A DNA stretch of 48,726 bases from positions 745,293-794,018 of the forward strand of contig WELA01012513.1 in assembly GCA_009602735.1 (NCBI GenBank). The letters run 5' to 3'. The stretch comes from Mesotaenium endlicherianum. Taxonomy: Eukaryota > Streptophyta > Zygnematophyceae > Zygnematales > Mesotaeniaceae. Positions within the stretch are counted from its first letter, which is position 1. Each line of letters begins with the position of its first letter. Position numbers and translations under genes: made by a program. Under the pieces are notes generated by a model. The model worked only from the letters and a program-made list of their open reading frames with translations. It was not told the origin of the DNA and searched no databases. Positions 31,178 through 42,640 of this stretch are shown piece by piece.

Positions 31178-31908
31178 TGTAATGAATCAGTATATTGGAT
31201 AGATATGATATTCATTTAGATATAATAGTTAAATAAGTTCATCCTACTGACCTTTAGTTGATATTAAGTCTGCTGGATATTTGATACTTCGTTAAATGAC
31301 TCAGTCGAGAGCAGCAGGATGAAGTCACTTAGGTGAGCCTGTTGACTTGGGTCAGCTTGCTGACACATTCTTTGACAGTCAGCTGGCTGCCGTACTTGGC
31401 AACAACGAATCGCCGAGCTATGCATCTAAGTGTGGTGTGTTAGATGAGTGGCCAGATGACACCCTTAAGGTGGATGGCGATTCGGGATGATGGAAGATGG
31501 CTGTGGATTTGGTTAGGCGAGGTCCTACCAACGTGGTTAACTCCCGGGTAGGCGGTGTCATTGCACTTGCTGTTGAACGCTAAACTCATTCCATGTACAT
31601 ATGCTAGGTATTGCTCTCGGGTTTGGCATTCGGAAACGAGGCCAACTCTCTTGTACTGCTTACTGAGAGATATGTGAATCCGAGGCAAGAAGCCATTGAT
31701 ACGCATTGTCTTCTAGCCTTGCTTATGTATGAGTTTACTGATTGCATTAGATGCTAGTTTACTTGTATTTGACTTGCAAGTATTGTTCACGGCTAGTGTG
31801 TTGTCCTTTGCTGTTTAATTAGTTAATAGAAAATACCATAAAGATTACTCGTTGATATAAAGATCTTTGTTAATTGTTCATCGCCTATTGGTAAGTCAAT
31901 TCATTTCA
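31178..31908 (+). repeat. Family A 5' LTR of the plus-strand element
   Basis: 731 bp, TGTAATGAATCAG to CAATTCATTTCA. A TATA-like GATATAAAGATC lies about 50 bp before its end. TGGTATCGGAG follows at 31910. Confidence 0.9.
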
Positions 31909-31941
31909 GTGGTATCGGAGTAGTTATCACAGTAGTCGTGT

Positions 31942-33382
31942 ATGGTAAAGACTAGGTCTCAAGCTAGCAACTCTCGGGAAAATGAGGGTGAGGACAATGA
32001 TAACATTGTTGAAGGGCACGACAAAAGTCGCGTCTTTGAACCCCGTACCTACTTAGAAACGCTGCATGATGCAAGAGCTAGAGAAGCTGCTGAGCAGGCA
32101 GCAGCCCTGGCTGCAGTAGCAGCCCAGCTGGCTAAAGACAAGCGGTTAGCCAAAGAGGTAGAAGAGGCAGTAAACAGGAGGGCCCCTGATGAAAGGACGG
32201 TGGAAGAGCAGATGGCAGAGAAGGCCAATCTCCGAAACCAACCTCCTGCTGTGCCTACTGTCATACCTCTCCCTCAAATTTGCAGACAATTAAGCGCAGC
32301 AGGCATAGCCGGAGCGGCAGCAATTGGGAATGCCAAAACTAATACTGATCGAGCTAATGTTGCCGCTGCTGCATTTGCTGGGCAACCACCTCAGAATGTA
32401 GATTCGGGGGGTTTATTTGTGCAGATGCAACCGCAAATGGCGAGCATGTATCAGTCCCAACAGGAGAACCAAAGGATCATGATGGCATTGCTGCGTGACA
32501 GAGATCAACTGGGTTCTCAAAGCACTGGTGGTGGTGGTAGAGGGCCTACTAAGCTTAAGCCAAAACCTCCCCAGGAGTATGACCTTGAGGGAAACAAAGA
32601 GTATTACCTGATCAAGTTTCTCGCTGATATTGAGCAGTGGCTGGAGAACTACCCAGAACTGCAGGATTACAAGAAGGTCAGGCATTCTACTGAAAGGCAG
32701 TGCAGCAGACTGGTGGTTGTATTGGAAAAGAGAGCGTAAGGCTCAACAACTCGGTGACCCTACTTGGGTAGAGTTTGTCAAGAAGTTGCATGAGAAGTTT
32801 GATGTTATCAATCAGAAGGAAAAAGCTATCTATGCAATAATCTTCTTGGCCTTGAAGCAGACCACTTCAATCGTTGAGTTTGCTCAAAATTTCCAGGAGA
32901 ACATGATGAAACAGCCAGAATTTCCAGAGCGGTATAGGGTAGCATACTTTGGGTATGGCTCGAAATCCGAAGTCTCAGGTCATTTTTCTGAAAAGAAATA
33001 TGAGAAACTGGCTGACTTGATCCAAGATGCTGATGCCTGGGATCAGCAACTGTTCAATCACAAGCGCCAAAGTAACGCTTTGGTGTCTAAGATTGTCAAA
33101 AAGCCACACGGTTCCTACAATGCAATTGAAGGAGATCAGGCTGCGGACAATCAAGGTGATGAGTAAGAGTATGAGTATAATGCTATACAGTCTAGAGGAA
33201 GAGGTGGATACTCTTGAGGTGGCTATGGAAGAGATGGTGGTAGGACTAAGCCAAGACCAGCCTCAGCAAAATCTAGCTACCATCGCCAGAAGTTTGGTCA
33301 CTACAGAGAGCAGTGTCCTAGGAGGCACCTTCCAAAGGTCGAGAGGAAGGACCAGCCTTTAAAAGACAGCAACAGTCAGTAA
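31942..33382 (+). pseudogene. Decayed gag of the plus family A element
   Basis: Starts MVKTRSQASN. Open to 32739, then a frameshift near 32690 continues in another frame to a stop at about 33166. The capsid region is recognisable ([27 protein letters not shown]). The CCHC knuckle has lost its first two Cys (SYHRQKFGHYREQC). The slippery heptamer TTTAAAA remains at 33358-33364, but the downstream stem no longer pairs. Confidence 0.82.
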
Positions 33383-35782
33383 TCAAGTCAACAAATAGTG
33401 AGCATGCTAGAGATAGTGAGTCGTCACTAGCTGCCCTCGTAGCATGTATTACGGAGCTGGATTTACTATGCATGCCTGACAAACAGATAAAGGAGACCAT
33501 CACCAATATAGACCTCCAGAGAGTGCACACTGTGGATGATCTTGTTCCACCTGATGTCCAAAATTTCTTTGTTAAGTCAGGATAACAATGCGAAAGTCAG
33601 GAAAATACAGTTCCCCCTATCCTACTGCATTGCATGCTTGCAGGTAGGAAGGTGAGGGCATTTGTTGACGGTGGGGCGTCACATACTTTTATCCATAAGG
33701 ACTTAGTGAACACTGGCTTTCATGATCTCGTGCTAGGCAGGTCCTGGCTTAACAGACATAAAGCTGAAGTGTGTTGGAGCAAAGGTACAGTTAAAGTGAG
33801 ATGAGCCAGTGATGGGCAGACTATCTTGGCACCCACCAGTGCTCTTCCTCTTGTCCTGTATGGATGGCAAATGAAGGAAAAGAAGAGACTTCCGGGAGGA
33901 TGCAAATTGCTGAATGCAATGGAGTTCATAAAAAGCTGGAACTAGAAGAAAGACATAATGTATTTTTTGCTGCTAAAAGAGGTACCTCCTCAACCTGAAG
34001 AAGTGGTTGAGAAAAAGGTAAGCCCTCCGGAGCACCCTACTGCTGCAAAAATTGTTGCACAGTATACTGATGCTTTTAATATGCTTCCGAGACTGCCCCC
34101 TAAGAGGGAAGTAGATCACAGGATTGATTTATTACCTGGGAGTCAGCCATCCTGGCAACGCACTTCTTCTATGGAGAGCGAAGAATTGAAAACACAGATT
34201 GCAAAGCTTGAGGAAAATGGTTATATTTCCCCCAGTAAATCACCTTATGGTGCACCCATCCTATTTGTGAAGAAGAAGGATGGTATCATGCGAATGTGTG
34301 TGAATTACAGAACTCTTAACAGAATTACAGTGAAGAACAAGTATGCTTTACCCAGACTTGAGGACTTGCTTGATACCCTGTCTGGTGCTAAAGTGTTCAG
34401 TACGATAGATCTCAAGGGTGGCTATCATCAAATCAAAACTGCTGGGGGAGATGAACACAAGACTGCTTTCCGCACACATTATGGACACTATGAGTTTAAT
34501 GTGATGCCATTTGGACTGACAAATGCTCTTGCAACCTTCATGGGTGCTATGGATGACATCTACAGGATTTACTTGGATAAGTTTGTGCAAGTCTTCTTGG
34601 ATGATATTTTTAATTTTCTCAAAAAATGAAGTTGAGCATGCTGAGCACTTAAAGACAGTTATGGACATTCTAAGAAAGAATCAGTTATATGCTAAAATGA
34701 GCAAGTGCGATTTCTTTAAGGAAAGTATTGAATTCTTGGGCCACGTTGTCAGTAAGGAAGGCATCAATTTGGATCCTAAGAAAGTCCAGACCATGAGGGG
34801 CTGGCCAGTACCACAATCTGTCTCAGGAGATAGATCCTTCCTTGAGTTGGCTAACTACTATAGGAGATTCATTGAGAATTATTATACGAAGGCCGGTAAA
34901 CTGACTGACCTTACCAAGAAGGACATAAGGTATGTGTGGAGGGAAGAGCAGCAAGCTGCCTTCTAGACCCTTAAAGATGCTCTCTGTTCTGCCCCAGTCT
35001 TAGTTGTGTATGACCCCAGCAAACCTGTGCAGGTGGTCACTGATGCTTCTGACTTTGCCATGGGTGCTATTTTGTTGCAGCTTGCTGACAAAACCACAAA
35101 GGATGGTAAGATAATGCAGGAGTGGCACCCTGTGTTGTATGAGTCTATGAAATTCAACCCAGCTGAGATTAACTATTTTGTGCATGATAAAGCGCTGCTT
35201 GCTATCATTCATGTTCTCAAACAGTGGAGAGCATACTTACATGGTAAAGCTTTTAAGGTGATCACAGATCATCTAGCTCTGACTCACTTTCAAAAGAAGT
35301 CCAAGTTGTCAAGGAGGGAGAATCGCTAGAGCCAGATGCTGGAGCAGTTCCAAGTTCAGATTGACTTCAAACCAGGGAAGTTAAATCCTGCTGATGCCCT
35401 TTCTAGAAGACCTGACTTGCAAGAAAGGAACTTTAGTCAACATGTTGTAGATAAAGTCCTTTGTGCACTCACTTCACTAAAGGTGAAAAAATCCTTTCTT
35501 GAACAACTTAAGAAAGCCTACCTTTCCGACCCAACATTTGAGCCCAGCCCCACGGATGGTGTGTGTCCTGCTACTGCACTCGGGTATAGGCTGAAGGGAG
35601 GGGTCTAGGTAATTGAAACCACTTCAGGCAGGCTGAAGCTGGTCATTCCAAATAACTTGGAAATAAGGTCACCCTTACTGAGTCAAGCACATGATAATTT
35701 ACTGGGTGGGCATTGGGGGCAAGCCAAAACTGTTGGCAAACTGGCAAAACATTACCATTGGGACGGGTTGCCTTGGGAGGTC
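33383..35782 (+). pseudogene. Decayed pol of the plus family A element
   Basis: Protease VDGGAS at about 33664-33681, followed by a deletion of roughly 50 codons. RT runs 33958-34629, then a frameshift into 34523-34966. RNase H fragments are 35006-35329 and 35336-35608. Premature stops occur near 34964 and 35327. Ends in the integrase zinc-finger region, where the 3' LTR fragment is joined. Confidence 0.82.
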
Positions 35783-36495
35783 TGGATAGATATAATATTC
35801 ATTTAGATATAATAGTGAAATAAGTTCAGCCTGTTGAACTTTAGTTAATATTAAGTCTGCTGGATATTTCATACTTAGTTAAATGACTTAGCCGAGAGCA
35901 GCAGGCTAAAGTCACTTAGGTTAGCCTGTTGACTTGGATCAGCGAACTGACACATTCTTTGACAGTCAGCTGGCTGCCGTACTCGGCAGCAGTAAATTGC
36001 CTAGGTATGCATCTAAGTGTGGTGTGTTAGATGAGTGGCCAGATGACACCCTTAAGGTGGATGGCGATTCGGGGTGATGGGAGATGGCTGTGGATTTGGT
36101 TAGCCGAGGTCCTACCAACGTGGTGTCCCGGGTAGGCGATGCCATCGCACTTGCCGTTGAACGCTAAACTCATTCCATGTACATATTCTAGGTATTGCTC
36201 TCGAGTTCGGCATTTGGAAACGAGGCCTACTCTCTTGTACTGCTTCCTGAGAAATATCTGAATCCAAGGCAAGAAGCCACTTGATACGCATTGTCTTCTA
36301 GCCTTGCTTATGTATGAGTTTATTGATTGCATTATTGATGCTAGTTTACTTGCATTTGACTTGCAAGTATTGTTCACTGCTAGTGTGTTGGCCTTTGCTG
36401 TTTAATCAGTTAATAGAAAATACCATAAAGATTACTCGCTGATATAAAGATCTTAATTAATTATTAATCGCCTATTGGTAAGTCGATTCATTTCA
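35783..36495 (+). repeat. Family A 3' LTR, 5' truncated
   Basis: Begins TGGATAGATATAATATTC, missing the first ~17 bp of the family consensus, and ends GATTCATTTCA at 36495. Confidence 0.85.
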
Positions 36496-37380
36496 AAGTT
36501 CTAGGGCAGCTTTCAGAAGCTGCTGGAGCGCTCCATGATCGACCACCGCACCACCTCCCGCGATCACCCCCAGGCTGACGGCCTTGCAGAGCCCATGGTG
36601 CACTTTGTCAAATTGGGACTGCGCAAATACTGCTTGACCCACGACAGCACCCATTGGGACGACGCACTTCCGTGGCTGGCTATGGGATACAGGTTCAATT
36701 GCCAGGCCTCCTTGGCCTCCCTTTCTCCTCACTTTCTTTGCTTTGGACGCCAGCCGATCCTGCCAGCCGCGGCTAGGACAGTGGCTAAGAGCGTCTTGGA
36801 CTTGGACAGTCCTGAGACATGGAGTGCTCTTATCGGGCAGCGTGCACAGCTTTTCCAGCGCCTGATACCCATGGCCATGGACCACCTCAGTCTCGCCCAG
36901 TACCGCGACACGCTGAGGTTTGCCATGACTCGTGGAGGAGCCTATCGTCCGCGGGTGTTGCAGTTTTCCGTAGGTGACTTTGTGTACGTGCGATGCCAGA
37001 CAAAAATTACCCTCGACACCAGCAGCTCGCCGGTCATCCTGCGCGTCAAGTGTGCCTTGGCGTCAGGCGAACTGGAGCTGGAAGGCGCAGATGGCCGTCG
37101 TCACAAGGACCACACGAAGAACTGTGGTCCATGCCATCTTCCTTACCTTGATGTGCAGATTTGTCCCCGCGACGCACGGCCGCCCAAGGACTGGGCGTGC
37201 CAAATCTGCCACAGCCCTGGCAAGGAGGCCAGGATGTTGCCCTGCGACAGCTGCAACCTCGACTTCCACATCGGCTGCCTCAACCCCCCACTGGAGCGCG
37301 TCCCCGCAGGAGACTGGTTTTGTAGTGACTGCTCTAAGTTAGCTAGCGGTAGCATTCTCAGCTCATCAGCTGGAGGCTGA
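36496..37380 (+). pseudogene. Family B pol, second part: integrase core, C-terminal domain and PHD finger
   Basis: Continues the integrase interrupted at 31177; a TAG lies just after the junction, then the frame is open from 36535 for 281 codons. Visible are the end of the catalytic core (DHPQADGLAE, with Glu), a GPY-like region (FSVGDFVYVRC) and, at residues ~222-267 of this frame, a complete C4HC3 PHD finger: CQIC, CDSC, FHIGC, CSDC with the expected spacing and the Trp two residues before the last Cys pair (DWFC). PHD fingers commonly read histone H3 tails, so this may replace the chromodomain as an integration guide. Family A has a chromodomain here instead. Confidence 0.85.
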
Positions 37381-37385
37381 GAGCT

Positions 37386-37398
37386 GGGGGGGGAAAGG
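37386..37398 (+). other. Candidate polypurine tract of family B
   Basis: GGGGGGGGAAAGG six bases after the pol stop. It is not immediately beside the recognised LTR start at 37498; a 99-bp repeated block lies between. Confidence 0.35.
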
Positions 37399-37495
37399 CC
37401 ACATGCATTTTTGCTATCCACTATAGCAAATCTTGCTTGCCCACTTGTGTGTTGCCTATACTGATCAGACGCGTCCGACCCCATTATGCACGACA
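37397..37495 (+). repeat. 99-bp direct repeat, copy 1
   Basis: GGCCACATGCATTTTTGC to CCATTATGCACGACA. The copy at 38532-38630 has about three differences. Confidence 0.8.
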
Positions 37496-37497
37496 GT

Positions 37498-38493
37498 TGT
37501 CATGACTCATTAGGTCGGGACCGTCGCCCAAGTCGAGCCACACGTGTGTCGACCATCGACCTAGGAAGGCCGACTTTGACCTTGCTTTCCACATTCATAT
37601 GTTGACCTTTGCTAGCGTTCCAAATTAATAAAGTATACAGCGTCGAGTCATCTTCCGAACGGCACCGATTCCGCGCCATTTGGTCAAGTATCGAGCAAGA
37701 CGTTCACGATCTAGTCCGCGCCACCTACCGGCCCCTAGCGGAGTTCCACCAAGGGACGCTTTGTGACTCAAATGTGCCCAAAGGTCATATTGTTGGCTCT
37801 TTGCGACTCCAAGGACCTCTAGCCATTAGCGTACAAATCCACGAGCTTGATAAAGTACACTTAGCATGAATTAGCATAGTATATGAGCACCATTAGACCT
37901 ATAACTTGGTGACTGTATAGGAAGCTTCCTTACGTTTTAGATCTACTTTTGAGGCGTTATCTAGGTAGCATTGGTTGAGGTAAGCTCCGCCAATGGGAGT
38001 CATGCATCCTCTTCCTTGCACTATATTTGATTGATGTGTGTTGTGCTTAGCCAATAGGAGAGCTAGTACTTGCCTTGCCTCCACTCTTGTGGACCTAGGA
38101 GAGCCTCCTAGCACGACTGTGTGCATTGAATCTGCCGTCTTCACCGCCGGTTTTGCAGGAAGTATATAGCAGTTGATGCCCCTAGAAGGACATCTTTATA
38201 GAAGTCAATTATGCCAGCTGTAAGCCACAGAGTTATCAGTAAAACTTGCACTTTTACCTCTTGTGTTCTCAGGACCACTTAGTCTCTCTCTTGTGAAGAG
38301 CAAGCCCTCTTGGATTCCAGTCACTTGAAGAACTTTACAAGTGGTGAGCAAAGTCACAATTCAAACCCTGCCATAGGACTACTCTTGAAGATCACGATGT
38401 GCTTCCAATGATCTTTTGGGCCGGACTCCATTAGTTGTTTTCCTACCAGATTACAGCCTTGAGATGCTCACTCTGGAAAGTACACGCTCCTCA
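37498..38493 (+). repeat. Putative 3' LTR of family B
   Basis: Starts TGTCATGACTCATTAGG and follows the 9251 copy block by block to ACGCTCC. It stands after the PHD-finger pol in the same orientation, as a 3' LTR should. The exact right end is uncertain by a few bases. Confidence 0.6.
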
Positions 38494-38531
38494 ATCAAAA
38501 TATTTGACAGCTGACCTTCTTTTGGCCTTAT

Positions 38532-38630
38532 GGCCACATGCATTTTTGCTATCCACTATAGCAAATCTTGCTTGCCTACTTGTGTGTTGCTTATACTGAT
38601 CAGACGCGTCCGACCCCATAATGCACGACA
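38532..38630 (+). repeat. 99-bp direct repeat, copy 2
   Basis: Second copy of 37397-37495, at the left edge of the DIRS-like element. Confidence 0.8.
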
Positions 38631-38660
38631 TCATCTCCGCGGATTTGTAACAGTTGGCCT

Positions 38661-38984
38661 GTGATTAATGAAGTAGTCAAGTTTATGCAAAGTAAGGATG
38701 AGAGCGAGGATTGGGAGAATTGGGTCCAAAAGCAAGTGGCTAAGAGTAAGAAGGACAAAGAGGAGGAGAGGGAGATTGATTTGAGTAGCTGCAAACCACG
38801 GGCCAGCCCGTATGCTTTCAAGGCCAACCCCCGCGCTCCTAAGATGTTTAGGAGTGACTTGAGCTGCTGGAGCTGCCATATGGTTGGTCACACATCTCGT
38901 TTTTGCCCTTCAGGGGCACTTAATAGCCCAGGCTCCCACCAGAGGCAGCCCTTGCTAGCACCTGCCCAGGTAGCAATTTTTTAG
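38661..38984 (+). pseudogene. Gag-like zinc-knuckle ORF of the DIRS-like element
   Basis: 107 codons. Charged N-terminal half (Lys/Glu-rich) and a CCHC-type knuckle CWSCHMVGHTSRFC near residue 69. Short compared with usual Gag proteins, so probably the C-terminal end of a broken gag. No functional capsid domain recognised. Confidence 0.55.
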
Positions 38985-40205
38985 GGGCCTTATGGGCCAC
39001 CTCAGGGGCCCTATGGCCAGCCCCAGCGCTAAGTAGCTTGTTGTTTGAGTTAGTTTAGTTGGACATTATTAACTAGGCCTTGACCTACATGGACTTTTCT
39101 AACTAAGTTGGTTTTATCTTGTTGGTGAATTGGTGCTGATTGTCTTTGGCCTCCTAGGCCCCCCAGAATTGTCCAACAGTATAGGTTAGTAATTTATTGA
39201 AATATTTTGTTGCTAATTTTTTGTTGGCCACCTAGGCCCCCTGGAACTTGGTTGCCCATGCTCATGCTGTTTGAGCTAAAATATGTGGATGTAGGTTGTT
39301 TTACTAGGCCTAGCCTCCAAATTCTTTTTATTATGTAATTATTATTTTTATTGTTTTGGTTGCTTATCACGACTTGGTCCTTGCTGCTGTTTGCATTCAT
39401 GAGAGTTTTGTACCTATCATTGTTGGTGGCCTATGTTTATTTGGTCCCATGATGCTAGTTTGCTTGGTGGCATGCTAGTATGAGGAGGATGCGTGTCCCT
39501 CACATCGAGGGATGTACGCCGCACCTACAGATGTGCGTGTTGGGTGAAATAAAGCCCCTGCAGGCCACCTAGGCGCTGGCAGGTTGGGCACAGATGGGGG
39601 CTGCTCTCCTTGAGCATCGGCTTTATTGCTAATTGTTTTTGTGTATTGCCCCTCGCGCATTGGCGCGTTGTATGTCCGATTGCTATAGGCAAGATGAGCA
39701 ATGGCAAGGGGATTTTCCAAGGTCAAACTCACGCGTACTGGCGCGAATATGCATGTAAGGTTCCTGCGGGCCTCCTAGGCACTGGCAGTGGGAGCACAAG
39801 TGGAGTCACTCCTATGAAATTGGATTGTTGCGCACTAAGTTTGCTGCGATGAGATGTCGCTAGGGGCACGCGTGACACACGTGCCATACCAGCTTATTGT
39901 TGGTGCACGCACAGCATACTCATATGCTGGCGTTGCGGAGCATGAGACTAGAGGGTTATCATTATTGACAGGTGAGGTGCAATGTGGCCATATTGCTGCT
40001 ATATCGTGTGTTGGATCTTAGGTAACTTCGTGAGCAATGAGAAGGACTTTGAACACAAACTCCGGGTTTTCTTCGGGCGGAAGGAAGAGGCAGTGCACTC
40101 CGACGGCACCGCCTCGAAGGTACCACCGCAAGCAACCGTGGTTGCAGGCAATTTGGGGGCAAACGTTGCTTGGTGGAAACGTTGTGCACGTCTTCGTTAG
40201 TCCTA
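38985..40205 (+). other. Non-coding or decayed part of the DIRS-like element
   Basis: No convincing frame. The motif CCTAGGC recurs (near 39157, 39230, 39568 and 39774), often next to GGCC-rich text. Confidence 0.4.
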
Positions 40206-41215
40206 TCTACTATTGAGAGCGGCCACAAGTTGGTATTGGACACCCATGCTGCGCCTAAGTTTCAAAAGCGCAATCACAAAGGTGTGAGGAGAAATATACA
40301 GTTTGCCCGCGAGGCAATGGAGGAGTTGGTAGCCTCTGGGGCTGCCAAAGAGTGGACCTTGCCGGGTTTGCCGCACTGCATATGCCCATTGAATGTTGTT
40401 GAGGGGAAAACTCTTAACTTGATCCACAAATTGCGCCACGTGAACAAAGCTCTGCGTAAAGTTAAATCTAAGTATGAGGGACTAGACAAGCTAGTTGATG
40501 TTGTGCAGGTAGACGACTTTGTGTTTACCATTGACCTTAAATCTGGCTATCACCATGTCAAGGTGCACGAACCTAGTTTTGAAATTTTGATACGCCGCAT
40601 ACGTGTGTACGGATTTGCCGTGCGTACAGAACGTGAGAGTCAAACCTGTACGTTGGAATACGCCGAAATATGTGAGTGTCGGTGGAATAAACCGACTATA
40701 AATCGGAACTAAATCAAAAAATTTGGTTATATGCCAACACGGAGTATGACGATACAGTGTGTTGCAATACGTACGATTCGGCCAAACGAGGCTGTACGGG
40801 AGTATTTTAAAACTAGGTGCACGAAGATGCTCATACGTTCTTGGGTTTTGAGCTGGGTAAGAATATTCACACTTTCACCTGTCTTCCATTTGGGCTTGCG
40901 ACCGCACCGTACGTGTTCACAACGGTGGTGAAGGAGGTAATGGGACGGTGGAGGCAGGTGGGAGTGCAAGTTCTAGCTTATCTAGACGATTTTTGGTGAG
41001 CTGTTCCAGTGAAGAAGCCCATGCGCGAACAATGCGGCCGTTGTTAGCCGAACTTACACTAGTAGGATTTGTGGTGAACATGCAGAAGGCAATTCTTTTG
41101 TGCTCAAAAATCACCCACTTCTTGGGTGTTGTGATAGACACTCGAAGACTCTGGGTGCACATTGGCAAGACGCGCAAGGAAAAGCTCTTGCAAATGCTCC
41201 TCCACGTTTGAGCTA
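40206..41215 (+). pseudogene. Reverse transcriptase of the DIRS-like element, split by a MITE
   Basis: First part 40206-40571 ([39 protein letters not shown]), second part from 40818 (LGFELGKNIHTFTCLPFGL, YLDDF at the catalytic site, then FLGVVIDTR). CPLNVV and LPFGLATAPYVFT are typical of DIRS-type RT. The two parts join in frame when the 246-bp insert and one target copy are removed. A frameshift follows YLDDF near 40998. Confidence 0.8.
40572..40817 (+). mobile_element. 246-bp MITE with TGCACGAA target duplication
   Basis: Ends are inverted repeats, CCTAGTTTTGAAAT and ATTTTAAAACTAGG (13 of 14 pairs). Flanked by TGCACGAA at 40564-40571 and 40818-40825. An 8-bp duplication suits the hAT superfamily; read as 9 bp (GTGCACGAA), Mutator-like is possible. 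No coding capacity. Confidence 0.85.
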
Positions 41216-41439
41216 CGGCTCGCAGGACCAGTAGCGTGCACATTAGAACAATAGCCTTACTAGCAGGCCAGCTTATTTCCATAAAGGTTGCTTTTGGGGG
41301 CATCACGGGCATTGACACACGCCATATGTACACTGTTATCAACCAAGGACTCACTTGGGATGACGTGGTCCCTATGACGGAAGGATTGCTCTACGAGCTT
41401 GCTTTCTGAGAGGAGCACTTTGATCATTTCAATGGTGCT

Positions 41440-41920
41440 CCCATTCGGGCCACCATGGCCCCAGATTTCGTCACGCACACCGATGCTAGCGTGACCACGT
41501 GGGGCGCAGTACTGAGGTCGGTCGCCTCAGGGCAGACGTGGGAACTGCTTGGCCCACTCCCCGCTGCGAGCATCGGGGGATCGTCAACGTGAAGGGAGAT
41601 ACTTGTCGCTAAGGCAGCGTTAGACAAGGCCATCCAAGTGATAAGTGGACGCCAAGTTCTCTTGCGTGTTGACAGCCAAGCAATGTATTATGTCTTGAGA
41701 AAAGGCGGCTCGTCTAAAGTTGACTTAGCGGATGCTTGTGCTCAAGTTTTTGGCATAAGTCTTAGACACCAGCTTAACTTGATTGTAGAGTGGATTCCTA
41801 GAGAATTGAATGCAGTGGCAGATGAGCTCGTCAAGCGAAAAGACTTGCACAATTTTTTTCCTCCGATTGGAGGCCTTTCAAAGACTAGAAGCAAAGTGGG
41901 GGCCCCATTCGGTCTATAGA
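41440..41920 (+). pseudogene. RNase H of the DIRS-like element
   Basis: HTDASVTTWGAVL (first catalytic Asp), then a stop at about 41590, then VLLRVDSQAMYYVLRKG and EWIPRELNAVADELVKR, matching the central and final catalytic blocks. Inactive because of the stop. Confidence 0.7.
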
Positions 41921-42640
41921 TTTGCCACAGCAAGCAGCACGCGCTTGCCCCTATGTGGCTAGAGGCGGGCGCTGAGGCCATTAATGCCCTCACCGAGCAT
42001 TGGGCAGGCAAAAACAACTATTGTTTTTTCCCACCTCAGATGGTCACCCCAGTAGTCGACCACGTGCTGCGATGTAAGGCAAAATGTACGCTAGTGATAC
42101 TCCAATAGCATTTAGCCAGCTGGTGGCCGCGGTTGCTGGATAGCAGTGCGGAATGGATAGATTGTATGCAAGCGGTCATTACGCTAGGCTATAGCTCCTT
42201 GACTTTGCTGCCTAGCACAGACAAGGATGCTTTTGGGGGCAAGGGCATTCCATTGTGCACAGTGATAGTCTTACGTCTCGGTGTATGATGTTTTTGAGCA
42301 AATGTCGCCTTTTCGAAGTCCGGCCTTACAAACCTTGGAAGCAAAGAGCGTGGACGTTTTGCTCCACACTATCGTGCCTACCAGTCTGCGGACCTACAAC
42401 ACATACTGGATGCATTTTCAGCGAAATGCATAAGTTGCAAAATCTTCCGGCGTCAGTCGAGATGGTCAGGATCTATTGCTTGTATCTCATCCAAGAGCGT
42501 GTCACATGGTCTACATACCACTTGTCATCAGCTGCAATTTTTTGCGTGCATCATTATCGGAGCTACCTAGCCCCACAACGCACGACAAAATCGGTACCCT
42601 TGGGAAAGCTGCGCAAAGGTTGCTACCAAGACCCAAGCAC
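41921..42640 (+). pseudogene. Linker region of the DIRS-like element
   Basis: Fragments such as EAINALTEHWAGKNNYCFFPP and LASWWPRLLDSS resemble the domain between RNase H and recombinase in DIRS elements. Broken by stops near 42108 and 42287. Confidence 0.5.

Larger units (their letters stand above)
31178..36495 (+). mobile_element. Decayed family A element nested in family B integrase
   Basis: Plus-strand copy with 5' LTR 31178-31908, gag and pol remnants and a truncated 3' LTR 35783-36495. Flanks are GAGTT (31173-31177) and AAGTT (36496-36500), a 5-bp target duplication with one change. The end of pol, any ORF3, the polypurine tract and the first ~17 bp of the 3' LTR are deleted in one junction at about 35782. 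Confidence 0.88.

Noticed and set aside
37404..38630. The 99-bp repeats as LTRs of a second TRIM (TGCATTTT...ACGACA)
   Set aside because: No primer site follows the first copy, no purine tract precedes the second, no target duplication, and the interior is the family B LTR.
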